Assembly: GCA_964636325.1 (NCBI GenBank)
Contig: CAZWRV010000155.1
Span: 1 to 9,473, forward strand
Reading direction: 5' to 3'
Length of the DNA stretch: 9,473 bases
Source: CAZWRV01 sp964636325
GTDB taxonomy: Bacteria; Verrucomicrobiota; Lentisphaeria; Victivallales; GWF2-50-93
A program made the position numbers and the translations under genes. The notes beneath the pieces are model-generated. The model searched no databases. It was not told where the DNA came from and was given only the letters and a program-made list of their open reading frames with translations. Shown here piece after piece: positions 1-6,365 of the stretch. Position 1 is the stretch's first letter. Every line of letters begins with the position of its first letter.

Positions 1-49
1 CCGCACCCTTCGAGAGCCTTCGATACCCCAGCATCGGCGGCCTCTCAGA
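1..49 (+). repeat. Dispersed 49-bp repeat, left copy
   Basis: This sequence matches 9370-9418 in the same orientation at 45 of 49 positions; differences fall at positions 18, 28, 30 and 32. It contains an outer GAGAG/CTCTC pair around an inner CGAT/ATCG pair, so it can fold back on itself. The window starts at the first matching base, so the repeat may extend further left. No integrase gene or core att features support an attachment site; a dispersed intergenic repeat is the simpler reading. Confidence 0.7.
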
Positions 50-89
50 ATACGGAGCAATTCCCAAAATCTCCGCAATCAAAATGCGC

Positions 90-114
90 AATTTTCAGCC
101 TAAAGGAGTATAAG
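90..114 (+). repeat. 25-bp intergenic motif ending in GAGTATAA, copy 1
   Basis: Matches the reverse complement of 9201-9229 at 21 of 25 positions: an AATTTTCA block, a CTAAA block and GAGTATAA. Both copies lie near a copy of the 49-bp repeat, but in opposite relative orientation. It could be a repeat module or a shared promoter-like element; the sequence alone does not decide. Confidence 0.45.
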
Positions 115-189
115 CTTCGAAAAACCGCTGAAAGGGCCTAGGGTTTTCCCTGTCGGGAAAAAGGCGCCCTTACGGCGCGCAGGAGCTTG

Positions 190-244
190 AGTATGGCGAC
201 TTCGCCGAAGTCGCCACTGCCGCTTCCGGCGAAAGCGGCATACT
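190..244 (+). repeat. Two-hairpin structured element
   Basis: AGTATG (190-195) pairs with CATACT (239-244). Inside are two hairpins: an 11-bp arm TGGCGACTTCG (194-204) against CGAAGTCGCCA (206-216), and GCCGCTT (219-225) against AAGCGGC (233-239). The parts could form a three-way junction in single-stranded DNA or RNA. It lies 56 bp upstream of the GspC-like gene. It could act in its 5' leader or be a mobile palindromic repeat; there is no T-tract after it, so it is not a standard terminator. Confidence 0.6.
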
Positions 245-299
245 TTGACAAAAACGTTTTCCAAGTTGCACCGTAAGGGAATAAGGGCAGACCCGGACG

Positions 300-1100
300 A
301 TGAAGACATTCATGATTTTCCTCAATATCGTCATGTTCGTCCTGACAAGCCTGCTCGTATTTCTCCATCTCGTCCACGCCCCCCCGGAACCGGACAAGAT
401 CCTCAGCGAAACCCCGACCGCACCCTCCAACCGAGTCACTGGCCGTTTCGACAACGAAATCCCTTTCAAGCTCCCGCCTGCGGCGGAAATCGCCAAGAAA
501 AACCTTTTCCATCCGGACAGAGGCCAGAAACCGATCGAAACCAAGCCTCCTGCTCCTCCGATCAAGATGGAACTCATCGAACTGCTCGCAACTTTCAAGT
601 TCGGAGAAAAACAGGGCGCCATCATCAACGATGCCACACCTACCGCCGCACCGCCCGCTCCCGCAACAGCCCCGGCACCCCCGCCCCCCGGCGGCCCAGG
701 AAAGCCACCGGCACCTGCGGCGCAGCAGCAGCCCAAGAAGCCCGCCCCCAAGAAGATATTCTTCGTAAATGACACTCTACCAAGCGGATGCATCCTCAAG
801 AAGGTCGATAAAAATTCCATCGTCCTCGAATACAACGGCGTAGAGCTTGAACCTCTCACCCTCAACCTCAACGATAAGGATTCGCAGAAGAGAGGCCAGA
901 CCATCGTCGCCTACAAGCCCCCCACGCCTCCTGCGGCACAGGCGGCAGGAAAGCCACCTGCTCCGCCGCCCAAGCCCGGAGCCCCCGGCCAGCCCGACGA
1001 GACCGCCCAGGGTGAAGACAAGGAACCGCCAAAGACACCGCCCGCACCCGCCCCGCGCAGGCACAGCCGATTCAGCACCCCGCAGAGCCCCAATCAATAA
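300..1100 (+). CDS. GspC/PilP-like membrane-anchored protein with proline-rich inserts
   Basis: This 266-residue protein has a short N-terminal membrane anchor (residues 4-25) and then a periplasmic part. Residues 63-72 (EIAKKNLFHP) and 90-111, followed by 152-190 (FFVNDTLPSG, then CILKKVDKNSIVLEYNGVEL), resemble the homology-region fold of type II secretion GspC and pilus PilP proteins, which link inner-membrane parts to the outer-membrane secretin. A Pro/Ala/Lys-rich insert (about 113-150) splits the domain and a second proline-rich tail covers 206-256. The start is the only one available, because an in-frame TAA lies at 282-284; no good Shine-Dalgarno is seen. No GspD, GspE or other secretion gene is adjacent, so it is a solitary member. 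The family match is by pattern, not by search, and the exact family is uncertain. Confidence 0.72.
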   Translation: MKTFMIFLNIVMFVLTSLLVFLHLVHAPPEPDKILSETPTAPSNRVTGRFDNEIPFKLPPAAEIAKKNLFHPDRGQKPIETKPPAPPIKMELIELLATFKFGEKQGAIINDATPTAAPPAPATAPAPPPPGGPGKPPAPAAQQQPKKPAPKKIFFVNDTLPSGCILKKVDKNSIVLEYNGVELEPLTLNLNDKDSQKRGQTIVAYKPPTPPAAQAAGKPPAPPPKPGAPGQPDETAQGEDKEPPKTPPAPAPRRHSRFSTPQSPNQ

Positions 1101-1226
1101 CACCGCAGGTTTTATCATGTTTTTCTCATTTACAATCAAGGACTTACAACTATTATTTAAAAAATATGCCTTTCCCCCTTGTTTTCCCTTTGAATTAAGA
1201 GATACCCCCGTTATCTTATATCCAGT

Positions 1227-1298
1227 TTTCAACTCATTTCAGCCTCATCAAAAAATGCGTTTTTTTTTAGAGAGGCACTTGACTTAAGTGAGTTGAAA
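1227..1298. promoter_or_regulatory. Inverted repeat pair overlapping the promoter (operator candidate)
   Basis: TTTCAACTCA at 1227-1236 is the exact reverse complement of TGAGTTGAAA at 1289-1298. The second arm lies inside the -35/-10 spacer of the promoter at 1279-1307; the first lies about 50 bp upstream. An A6/T9 tract (1250-1268) lies between the arms. The layout would suit a repressor or a looping regulator; no regulator gene is in the window. Confidence 0.4.
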
Positions 1299-1307
1299 TG
1301 GTAGAAT
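1279..1307 (+). promoter_or_regulatory. Sigma-70 type promoter for the first exported protein gene
   Basis: TTGACT (1279-1284) and TAGAAT (1302-1307) are separated by exactly 17 bp in an AT-rich stretch, with an A/T tract upstream (1250-1268) that could act as an UP element. Transcription would begin near 1314, giving a leader of about 50 nt to the ATG at 1363. Confidence 0.8.
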
Positions 1308-1362
1308 ATTTCCAAGTTTTTTAATTCAATTAAACAAACAAGAAAGAGAAAAGGAGAAGAGT

Positions 1363-2037
1363 ATGAAGCTCAAAATGATGATGGCGGTTCTTGCAGTGGG
1401 ATTCCTCGCTGCCGGCACTGTGAATGCAGGGTACGTCGTCTACAAGACAAAGAACATGCCCAACGCCTATGCTGCTGGTACAACAAAGGCAGTGAAGTCC
1501 ACGATCGAGACCTACACGATCATCCAGACTGGTGCGGCCGGTTTCGTGACGACAGAGGCTCCTTACAGAATAATCATCTTCAAGGACAAGGCTGTCGGCA
1601 AGGGCAGTTTCTATATCGCCGAGTCTGGCGGAACCGTTGTCCCCGCAGACGTCAAAGCCAAGTATGCTCCTTACTGGGGTTCTTGGACAACCGCTTCAGT
1701 AGCCAATCTCGGCACGACTTTCAGAGCTATATTCGACATCAATGGCGAAACCGGCCAGGGAGTTGCGATTCCGGCAGGCAGTGGTGAGCTCTATGTTGGA
1801 TCTGTCAAGGATGGCCTTGCCAAGAAACTCGCCGGCGCTCTGGTTTATAACACCCTCACCGACCTTCTTCCCCCGACCACGGGTGCTGTCACTATCGACA
1901 CCAAGGGTGCTTTTACATGGGACAAGAAGGCCTCTGAAGCCGTCGCCGATTCAACAAGCATGGCAGATGCCGTTGCCGATATGGAAGCATACCTTCTGCT
2001 CAAGAAATACAGCCCTGCCACTTTTGCTCTTCCCTGA
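1363..2037 (+). CDS. Exported protein of unknown function, paralogue of the 2687-3439 product
   Basis: The 224-residue product starts with a typical signal peptide (MKLKMMMAVLAVGFLAAGTV, cleavage near NA-G at about residue 22). AAGGAG at 1351-1356 lies 6 nt before the ATG, and a near-consensus promoter lies upstream, which suggests strong expression. The mature part shares a clear order of motifs with the 2687-3439 product: VVYK near the N-terminus, IETYTII, RIIIFK, PYWGSW, LYVGSVK, and near the C-terminus FTWDKKAS. There are no cysteines in the mature part and no membrane span, so it is probably a folded periplasmic, outer-surface or secreted protein. I do not recognise a family. It is transcribed as a single gene ended by the terminator at 2064-2090. 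Confidence 0.9.
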   Translation: MKLKMMMAVLAVGFLAAGTVNAGYVVYKTKNMPNAYAAGTTKAVKSTIETYTIIQTGAAGFVTTEAPYRIIIFKDKAVGKGSFYIAESGGTVVPADVKAKYAPYWGSWTTASVANLGTTFRAIFDINGETGQGVAIPAGSGELYVGSVKDGLAKKLAGALVYNTLTDLLPPTTGAVTIDTKGAFTWDKKASEAVADSTSMADAVADMEAYLLLKKYSPATFALP

Positions 2038-2063
2038 TATAAAGAGCACAGTCGGAATAATCA

Positions 2064-2090
2064 CCCCCTCCTAATCCGAGGGGGTTTTTT
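2064..2090 (+). terminator. Rho-independent terminator
   Basis: CCCCCTC (2064-2070) pairs perfectly with GAGGGGG (2078-2084) around a 7-nt loop, followed by six T residues (2085-2090). It sits 26 bp after the stop codon of the exported protein gene. Confidence 0.92.
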
Positions 2091-2100
2091 ATTTCCAACC

Positions 2101-2339
2101 ATGGACGGAAAGCAGCTCTTCACCACGCTGGACAAGAACATCTCCCCCAAGCTCCTCAATATCAAGTTCAGAGACAAATACAACAACGGAGTTTTCTGCG
2201 CCGTATGCCCACGCGTCATACGGGTCAACGACACCAACGGAAAGCACGTCGAGAAATACACGCTGGTCGGACTGGACGGCAAGTTCATCAAATAACTGAT
2301 TCGAAGGAGAACACCTACCGCAACAAGCGCGGATTCTAG
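2101..2339 (+). pseudogene. Frameshifted coding remnant, family unknown
   Basis: An open frame from ATG 2101 runs 64 codons to TAA at 2293-2295, with codons mostly ending in C or G like the real neighbours. It contains FCAVCPRVIRV and YTLVGLDGKFIK. If one A is restored in the AAA run at the stop, reading continues as ITDSKENTYRNKRGF to TAG at 2337-2339, also in coding-like codons. This suggests a one-base deletion made the stop. The ATG lies only 10 bp after the T-tract of the preceding terminator, with no Shine-Dalgarno and no room for a promoter, so the 5' end is probably missing too. I do not recognise the family. A real small gene of 64 residues remains possible. Confidence 0.5.
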
Positions 2340-2343
2340 CCTT

Positions 2344-2429
2344 TCAGATTTTCTTGACCTCGCCGCATAGGTCTTAAACTGCCATTAATTATCCACAAGA
2401 AACGGCAAAGCCGCGCGCCGAAAATCTGA
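2344..2429. repeat. 10-bp inverted repeat, 66-bp interior
   Basis: TCAGATTTTC (2344-2353) is the exact complement of GAAAATCTGA (2420-2429). The interior carries a small GACCT/AGGTC hairpin (2356-2374). It belongs to a gene-free stretch (2340-2686) made largely of inverted repeats; no coding frame is convincing there. Confidence 0.5.
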
Positions 2430-2437
2430 ACTGGTGA

Positions 2438-2546
2438 GCCAATTTCAAAATGCGGTTGAGCACGGCTCAACCCTCCGCAGTTTGAGCTCATTCCGTGCAC
2501 GGAGGGCGAAGCCGAGCTGAGCCGCCTACTGAGTTTTGAAATTGGC
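2438..2546. repeat. Nested inverted repeat (fold-back element)
   Basis: Three arm pairs nest in order: GCCAATTTCAAAA (2438-2450) with its exact complement at 2534-2546, CGGCTCA (2463-2469) with 2518-2524, and CCCTCCG (2471-2477) with 2500-2506. A competing local hairpin GGTTGAG/CTCAACC covers 2454-2472. The outer arm sequence recurs at 4762-4775. The layout could be a small non-autonomous mobile element or a structured RNA; no flanking target duplication is evident. Confidence 0.6.
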
Positions 2547-2686
2547 CCTGATCGCATATTTTGCTCCTTGCAGCCAATTGCCTCCTTGATTTGCGTGAGA
2601 TTTCAAGTTAATTTCCGTAATACACAAACATCCCATCATCAAGTCACCCAGTCATCGAATCAATCTTAAAAATTAAAGGAGGGGAA

Positions 2687-3439
2687 ATGAGGAAGATAAT
2701 CGTTTCGGGGATCGCTGCGGCATTATTCCTAACGGCTGCCGCTGTCGACGCACAGGACTTCGTGGTCTACAAGGGCAAACAGGTCATACAGCAGTATAAG
2801 AAAGCGGTCGGCTCGAACAACTATGAAAAGGTCAAGGCCAAAATGACAGTTGAAACATATGTGGTCTTCGATCTCAACGCTGCAAAAGCTTTGGATACAA
2901 GCGATGTCAAGCCCCAGAGGATTGTCGTGATGAAGGCACCGGTCGGCTCGAACATCGCGCAGAAAAAGATCCAGCTTTCCCCGTATGTGACCGTGGACGA
3001 CGAAGTCAGGGAATGCTCGTTCGACTACTATACCCCCGACGTGTATACGTTCATCAAGCCATACGAACCTTATTTCGGAGAATGGCTTGTCAACGCCAAG
3101 GGCGGTGCCGCTTATAAGACTTTCACCATCCTCGAGTCGTATGACAGGGAAGCCACTCCCGAATTCGGCCTCGGTGAAAACTATGTCGGAGAGATAAAAA
3201 GCAACACATTATTCGTACCAACATACCTTAACGGAGTCTTTAGTTATTTTGAGGAAGAGTCTGAAGATCTTTCGAGCTTGACAGGCATGGATACGAAATC
3301 CAAGTTCACGTTCGACAAGAAGGCCAGCGCCGTAGTGTCCGCCCCGGGAATAAGCATCGACCAGGCTGTCGCCGCAGTTTCTAATTACCTTTATAACGGA
3401 GGGAAAGGCTATATCGCCACGATGACGCCGGCGCAGTAG
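2687..3439 (+). CDS. Exported protein of unknown function, paralogue of the 1363-2037 product
   Basis: A 250-residue protein with a signal peptide (about residues 1-22, ending VDA-Q). AGGAGG at 2677-2682 lies 4 nt before the ATG. The mature part follows the same motif order as the 1363-2037 product: FVVYKGK, VETYVVF, RIVVMK, PYFGEW, NYVGEIK, then KFTFDKKAS and a C-terminal helix with ISIDQAVAAVSNYLY matching the SMADAVADMEAYLL region of its partner. It has about 26 extra residues, mostly a Tyr/Asp/Glu-rich stretch before PYFGEW and an acidic EEESED loop. The pair looks like an old duplication now strongly diverged. The function is unknown; a surface, structural or periplasmic binding role is possible. 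No clear promoter is seen close by. Confidence 0.9.
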   Translation: MRKIIVSGIAAALFLTAAAVDAQDFVVYKGKQVIQQYKKAVGSNNYEKVKAKMTVETYVVFDLNAAKALDTSDVKPQRIVVMKAPVGSNIAQKKIQLSPYVTVDDEVRECSFDYYTPDVYTFIKPYEPYFGEWLVNAKGGAAYKTFTILESYDREATPEFGLGENYVGEIKSNTLFVPTYLNGVFSYFEEESEDLSSLTGMDTKSKFTFDKKASAVVSAPGISIDQAVAAVSNYLYNGGKGYIATMTPAQ

Positions 3440-3458
3440 GGAACTTATTGGTTATTGA

Positions 3459-3607
3459 TGTCGGGTGTCACTATTCGCCATTCCGGCATCCCCCGACAAT
3501 CGCGGTGAATAATCACCGTGCACAGTAACCATTTCCTTATCCGCTATCCATTCCTCCTCCATCTACCATTCACAATTCACCATCTACCATTCAATTATCC
3601 GGCATCC
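3459..3607. repeat. Cluster of short direct and inverted repeats after the exported protein gene
   Basis: TGTCGGGTGTCA (3459-3470) recurs exactly at 4671-4682. TGTCGGG (3459-3465) can pair with CCCGACA (3492-3498), followed by a CGGTGA/TCACCG hairpin (3503-3518). TCCGGCATCC occurs at 3482-3491 and 3598-3607. CCATCTACCATTCA occurs twice, 21 bp apart (3559 and 3580). The hairpins could stop transcription from either side but lack a T-tract. Confidence 0.6.
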
Positions 3608-3609
3608 GT

Positions 3610-4623
3610 TCACTGCTTCTCCGCTAACACGCATCTGAATCCGCGCGGATTGAAGCACTTGTTGCAGGAAATGCATGCAGAACAGCGTTTTTTGCCTGAG
3701 GCAAATTCGTTGACGAGTTCAGGCTCGCGTATCAATGGTCGACAGAGGGAAACCAGGTCGCAGATACCTTCGTGAACTATCCTCTCCATCACATCCAGCG
3801 AGCGCAGGCCTCCGACAAGGATTACCGGGATCTTTACAGCTCCCTTAATGGCCTTCGCCTGTCCCGCAAAATACGCCTCCTTCGCTGGAGAATCTATCCC
3901 TTCCGCGGCTGGATGCATATAGGTGCCGGGAAGAGTGCATGACACCTCTATGGCGTCTATGCCTGCGCCTTCCAGCGCCACGGCGGTTCCGACAGCCTCC
4001 TCGATTGGAAGGCTGTTGTCGCGCCCGTCCATCACTCCCAGCTTGCACAGTATCGGAACACCTGAGCCAAGTTCCCGGCGTATCGCCCGGGCAACCTCGA
4101 TCAGCAGACGGCGGCGGCCTTCGGCGCTACCGCCATATTCATCCGTCCGCCGATTCTCCGAGGGAGTGAGGAAGCAGCTAAGCAGATATCCATGGGCCGC
4201 ATGAATCTGGACACCGTCGAATCCTGCCTGCATTGCTCTATTAGCCGCCTTTGTGAAGCATTCCACAGCCTCATTTATCTCGCCCAAGCTCATCTCCGCA
4301 GGCTTCCTGCCGGCATAATTGATTTGCACTAGCGCCTTGACATCGTTTCTATGCGAGGCAGACGCCAGACGCGCAAGCCCCGGAATATGCTCGTCGCTCC
4401 ATATTCCTGTCTGGTTCGGGCTGCACTTCCAGTTCTCGTGGCAATATGTGTGCCCCGTGACAATAAGTCCCACCCCTCCCTCGGCAAGCCTCTCGTAAAT
4501 TGGGTACACGGTGTCCCGCAGCAATCCTTTCGAGTCCGCCCGAGCCTCACCTGTGGCAGAACGGACAAATCGGTTCTTCAAAGACATAGGCCAGATTCGG
4601 CATTCCTGGAAAAGACAGCTCAT
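3610..4623 (-). CDS. NADH:flavin oxidoreductase, Old Yellow Enzyme family, single domain
   Basis: A 337-residue FMN-dependent TIM-barrel enzyme, expected to transfer hydride from NAD(P)H to an activated alkene or similar acceptor in the cytoplasm. Evidence: LKNRFVRSAT near the N-terminus, the active-site block HAAHGYLLSCFLTPSENRRT followed by DEYGG (141-165), and VGG (270-272) of the phosphate-binding strand. The C-terminus has a cysteine cluster (314, 317, 320, 323, 331) like the iron-sulfur motif of dienoyl-CoA-reductase-type members, but the flavin/NAD domains that follow in those enzymes are absent. The usual QLxHxGR motif reads QINYAGR (100-106), with Tyr for His. AAAGGA (complement of 4631-4636) lies 7 nt before the ATG. 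The substrate is unknown. It may be co-transcribed with the genes upstream, although 161 bp of repeats intervene. Confidence 0.93.
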   Translation of the reverse strand: MSCLFQECRIWPMSLKNRFVRSATGEARADSKGLLRDTVYPIYERLAEGGVGLIVTGHTYCHENWKCSPNQTGIWSDEHIPGLARLASASHRNDVKALVQINYAGRKPAEMSLGEINEAVECFTKAANRAMQAGFDGVQIHAAHGYLLSCFLTPSENRRTDEYGGSAEGRRRLLIEVARAIRRELGSGVPILCKLGVMDGRDNSLPIEEAVGTAVALEGAGIDAIEVSCTLPGTYMHPAAEGIDSPAKEAYFAGQAKAIKGAVKIPVILVGGLRSLDVMERIVHEGICDLVSLCRPLIREPELVNEFASGKKRCSACISCNKCFNPRGFRCVLAEKQ

Positions 4624-4644
4624 GCGTTGATCCTTTGATGTTTG

Positions 4645-4743
4645 TGCAAAACAAAGTTTTGCATCACAGGTGTCGGGTGTCAGCTTTCAGTAAAAACAGC
4701 TTTTTCACCTTGTCTCTCCCTGACACCTGAACACTGACACCTG
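4645..4743. repeat. Hairpin and heptamer-type repeats upstream of the oxidoreductase gene
   Basis: TGCAAAAC (4645-4652) and GTTTTGCA (4656-4663) form an 8-bp hairpin with a 3-nt loop. CAGGTGTC and GGTGTCAG units at 4667-4683 are mirrored as complementary CTGACACCTG-type units at 4720-4743, so the whole block can fold back. The 12-mer TGTCGGGTGTCA (4671-4682) is shared with the other side of the oxidoreductase gene. Confidence 0.6.
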
Positions 4744-4749
4744 CCCCCC

Positions 4750-4775
4750 GCCAATTGCAGAATTTTGAAATTGGC
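4750..4775 (-). repeat. Palindrome after the metallophosphoesterase gene, shared GCCAATTTCAAAAT arm
   Basis: GCCAATT (4750-4756) pairs with AATTGGC (4769-4775) around 12 nt, just past the stop codon of the metallophosphoesterase gene. Read on the minus strand, positions 4775-4762 repeat the 14-mer GCCAATTTCAAAAT found at 2438-2451. It could be a weak transcription end, but no T-tract follows on the minus strand. Confidence 0.45.
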
Positions 4776-4784
4776 TCCTTATTT

Positions 4785-6332
4785 TTAATACTCTACTCCC
4801 ACTTCGATGTCAAGCTCATAACCGCCCCATCCGGCCGTCCTGATGCTGGCGGCGACCACATTTCCTGATGCCCTGAGCAGGTCCCGCTGGAAAATGCTGT
4901 AGCTGTCGTAGGACTTCTGTGAGCCGGCACCGCTGGGCAGAATCCTGCCGTTCACATATACCGCAAGTCCCGCATAGCTTCTTCTTTTCACCACCCCCCT
5001 GCGTATCTTCGCAAGCTGTTCTTCCCCGACATCGAAGGGGATCCGGAAGAAATATTCAGCGCGGCCTCTTTTCAGCTTGGACGGGTCGAACGCGGCGGCA
5101 GGGAGGGTGCATTCGAACCACGCCCCGTTTTCAACAGGCTCCACCAGCAGTGCCTTCTTCAACACCGGATCTTCCTGAGGCGGCGGCTTGGGCTCGCCTA
5201 CGTCATATTCGGGATCAAACCATTCCCTGCCATTCTTGTCCTTCGGAGGAAGCTTTCCGGGCTCGCAGGCATAGTAAACCGCCTTCTTGGGAGTCTTGGC
5301 CTGCAGAAGGACGGCATCCTCGCGCCACGAGGCCGGCAGCGCAAAACCCTGGGCATATATCCATTCGGGGCCGAACCATTTGTCCAACAAAGACTCCTGC
5401 GGCTTTTCCAAAGGCTTTATCGATATTTTCTTTTCATCCTGACCGTTCTTTAGGCGCACCCATTCCGGAAACTTGAACTCGGCCCTTTTGCCATCGACAA
5501 GGGCTACTTTGCCTTCCTTCCCAAGCTGGAACATCTCCGCCGCCATCCTGTCGGCATAGACATTCCATACAAGGAATTCGGTGCTGTCGCAGAAACCGGG
5601 CGCCAGGCAGTAATAGATGCCGTCGTCGTCGATGTTCTGGCGGAACTCGTGGAGATGTCCGCCTAGGACGGCGATGACTCCGCCACCCTTGCGGAACAGC
5701 TCATATAGCTGAGGAGTGTTGTATGGAACCTCCCACGACGGCTTCCATGACGTGAACTTCGGATCGATAAAGCTCATATGCGTCAGCATTACTACCGGCT
5801 CCTTCTTGTGCGTTTCGAGGAAATACGCCACCTTCTCCATCGAATCCCTGCTGACAATTGAGGCCATCGCCGGTTCATTGAACGACTGGATGCCGACGAA
5901 GTTCAATCCCGCGAACTTGAAATGATAATCAACCCCTCCGTGGCTCAGGTCAGAGGGCAGCAGCGCCTCGATCTTGTAGTCGTGGTTTCCCGGAGAGACA
6001 AGCCACGGCTTCCCCGACTCGTCCATTATTTTAACCAACGTCTCGCAAGCGGCTTTGGTCGCCCCCTCAAGGCTGTCGCCCGCAATGAAGATAAAGGCTA
6101 TCCGCTCCTGCTCCCTCATCCATTTGACCGCCTCCCTCAGCTTTGTCGGGCCGCTCAAGGAACTCCTGTAGCCGTCCTTCGCCCCCTGCTCGATCTGCTG
6201 CTGTATCCATGCGTCGTCGTGCAGATGCATGTCCGCGATATGGACGAAGGAGAATATTCTAGCCTCCTCCGCAAGCAGAACCTGGCATAGGACGCAGAGG
6301 CCGATAAACGTCAGCGGCAGCTTACCCTTCAT
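4785..6332 (-). CDS. Exported calcineurin-like metallophosphoesterase
   Basis: The product (515 residues from ATG 6332) has a signal peptide (KGKLPLTFIGLCVLCQVLLA) and a dimetal phosphoesterase core. Numbered from the alternative GTG at 6338, the ligand motifs are all present in order: DMH (36-38), GD (87-88), GNHD (117-120), H187 in MLTHMSF, and GHLH (227-230). Such enzymes hydrolyse phosphomono- or diesters using two metal ions. The ATG at 6332 is preferred over GTG 6338 because AGGAA lies 8 nt upstream of it but only 2 nt from the GTG. The C-terminal 200 residues form an additional, probably beta-rich region (containing CEPGKLPPKDKNGREWFDPE) that I do not assign. It is probably periplasmic or surface-exposed. 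It follows the phospholipase-like gene after 90 bp; the two could act in sequence on phospholipids or nucleic acids, but the substrate is unknown. Confidence 0.92.
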   Translation of the reverse strand: MKGKLPLTFIGLCVLCQVLLAEEARIFSFVHIADMHLHDDAWIQQQIEQGAKDGYRSSLSGPTKLREAVKWMREQERIAFIFIAGDSLEGATKAACETLVKIMDESGKPWLVSPGNHDYKIEALLPSDLSHGGVDYHFKFAGLNFVGIQSFNEPAMASIVSRDSMEKVAYFLETHKKEPVVMLTHMSFIDPKFTSWKPSWEVPYNTPQLYELFRKGGGVIAVLGGHLHEFRQNIDDDGIYYCLAPGFCDSTEFLVWNVYADRMAAEMFQLGKEGKVALVDGKRAEFKFPEWVRLKNGQDEKKISIKPLEKPQESLLDKWFGPEWIYAQGFALPASWREDAVLLQAKTPKKAVYYACEPGKLPPKDKNGREWFDPEYDVGEPKPPPQEDPVLKKALLVEPVENGAWFECTLPAAAFDPSKLKRGRAEYFFRIPFDVGEEQLAKIRRGVVKRRSYAGLAVYVNGRILPSGAGSQKSYDSYSIFQRDLLRASGNVVAASIRTAGWGGYELDIEVGVEY

Positions 6333-6365
6333 AATCACATTTCCTTTCGCTGTAATGACTCAATT

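Noticed and set aside
245..280. TTGACA at 245-250 as a promoter for the GspC-like gene
   Set aside because: No acceptable -10 lies 15-19 bp downstream; the region there is GCACCG.
170..904. Long open frame on the minus strand opposite the GspC-like gene
   Set aside because: Its Gly/Ala-rich product is the mirror of the proline-rich codons on the plus strand, with no recognisable domain.
3540..3600. CCATCTACCATTCA repeats as a CRISPR array
   Set aside because: Only two 14-bp units with 7-bp gaps; no spacer-length intervals and no cas genes.
3845..4638. Several 65-95-codon frames on both strands inside the oxidoreductase gene
   Set aside because: They are shadows of a strongly supported gene in another frame.
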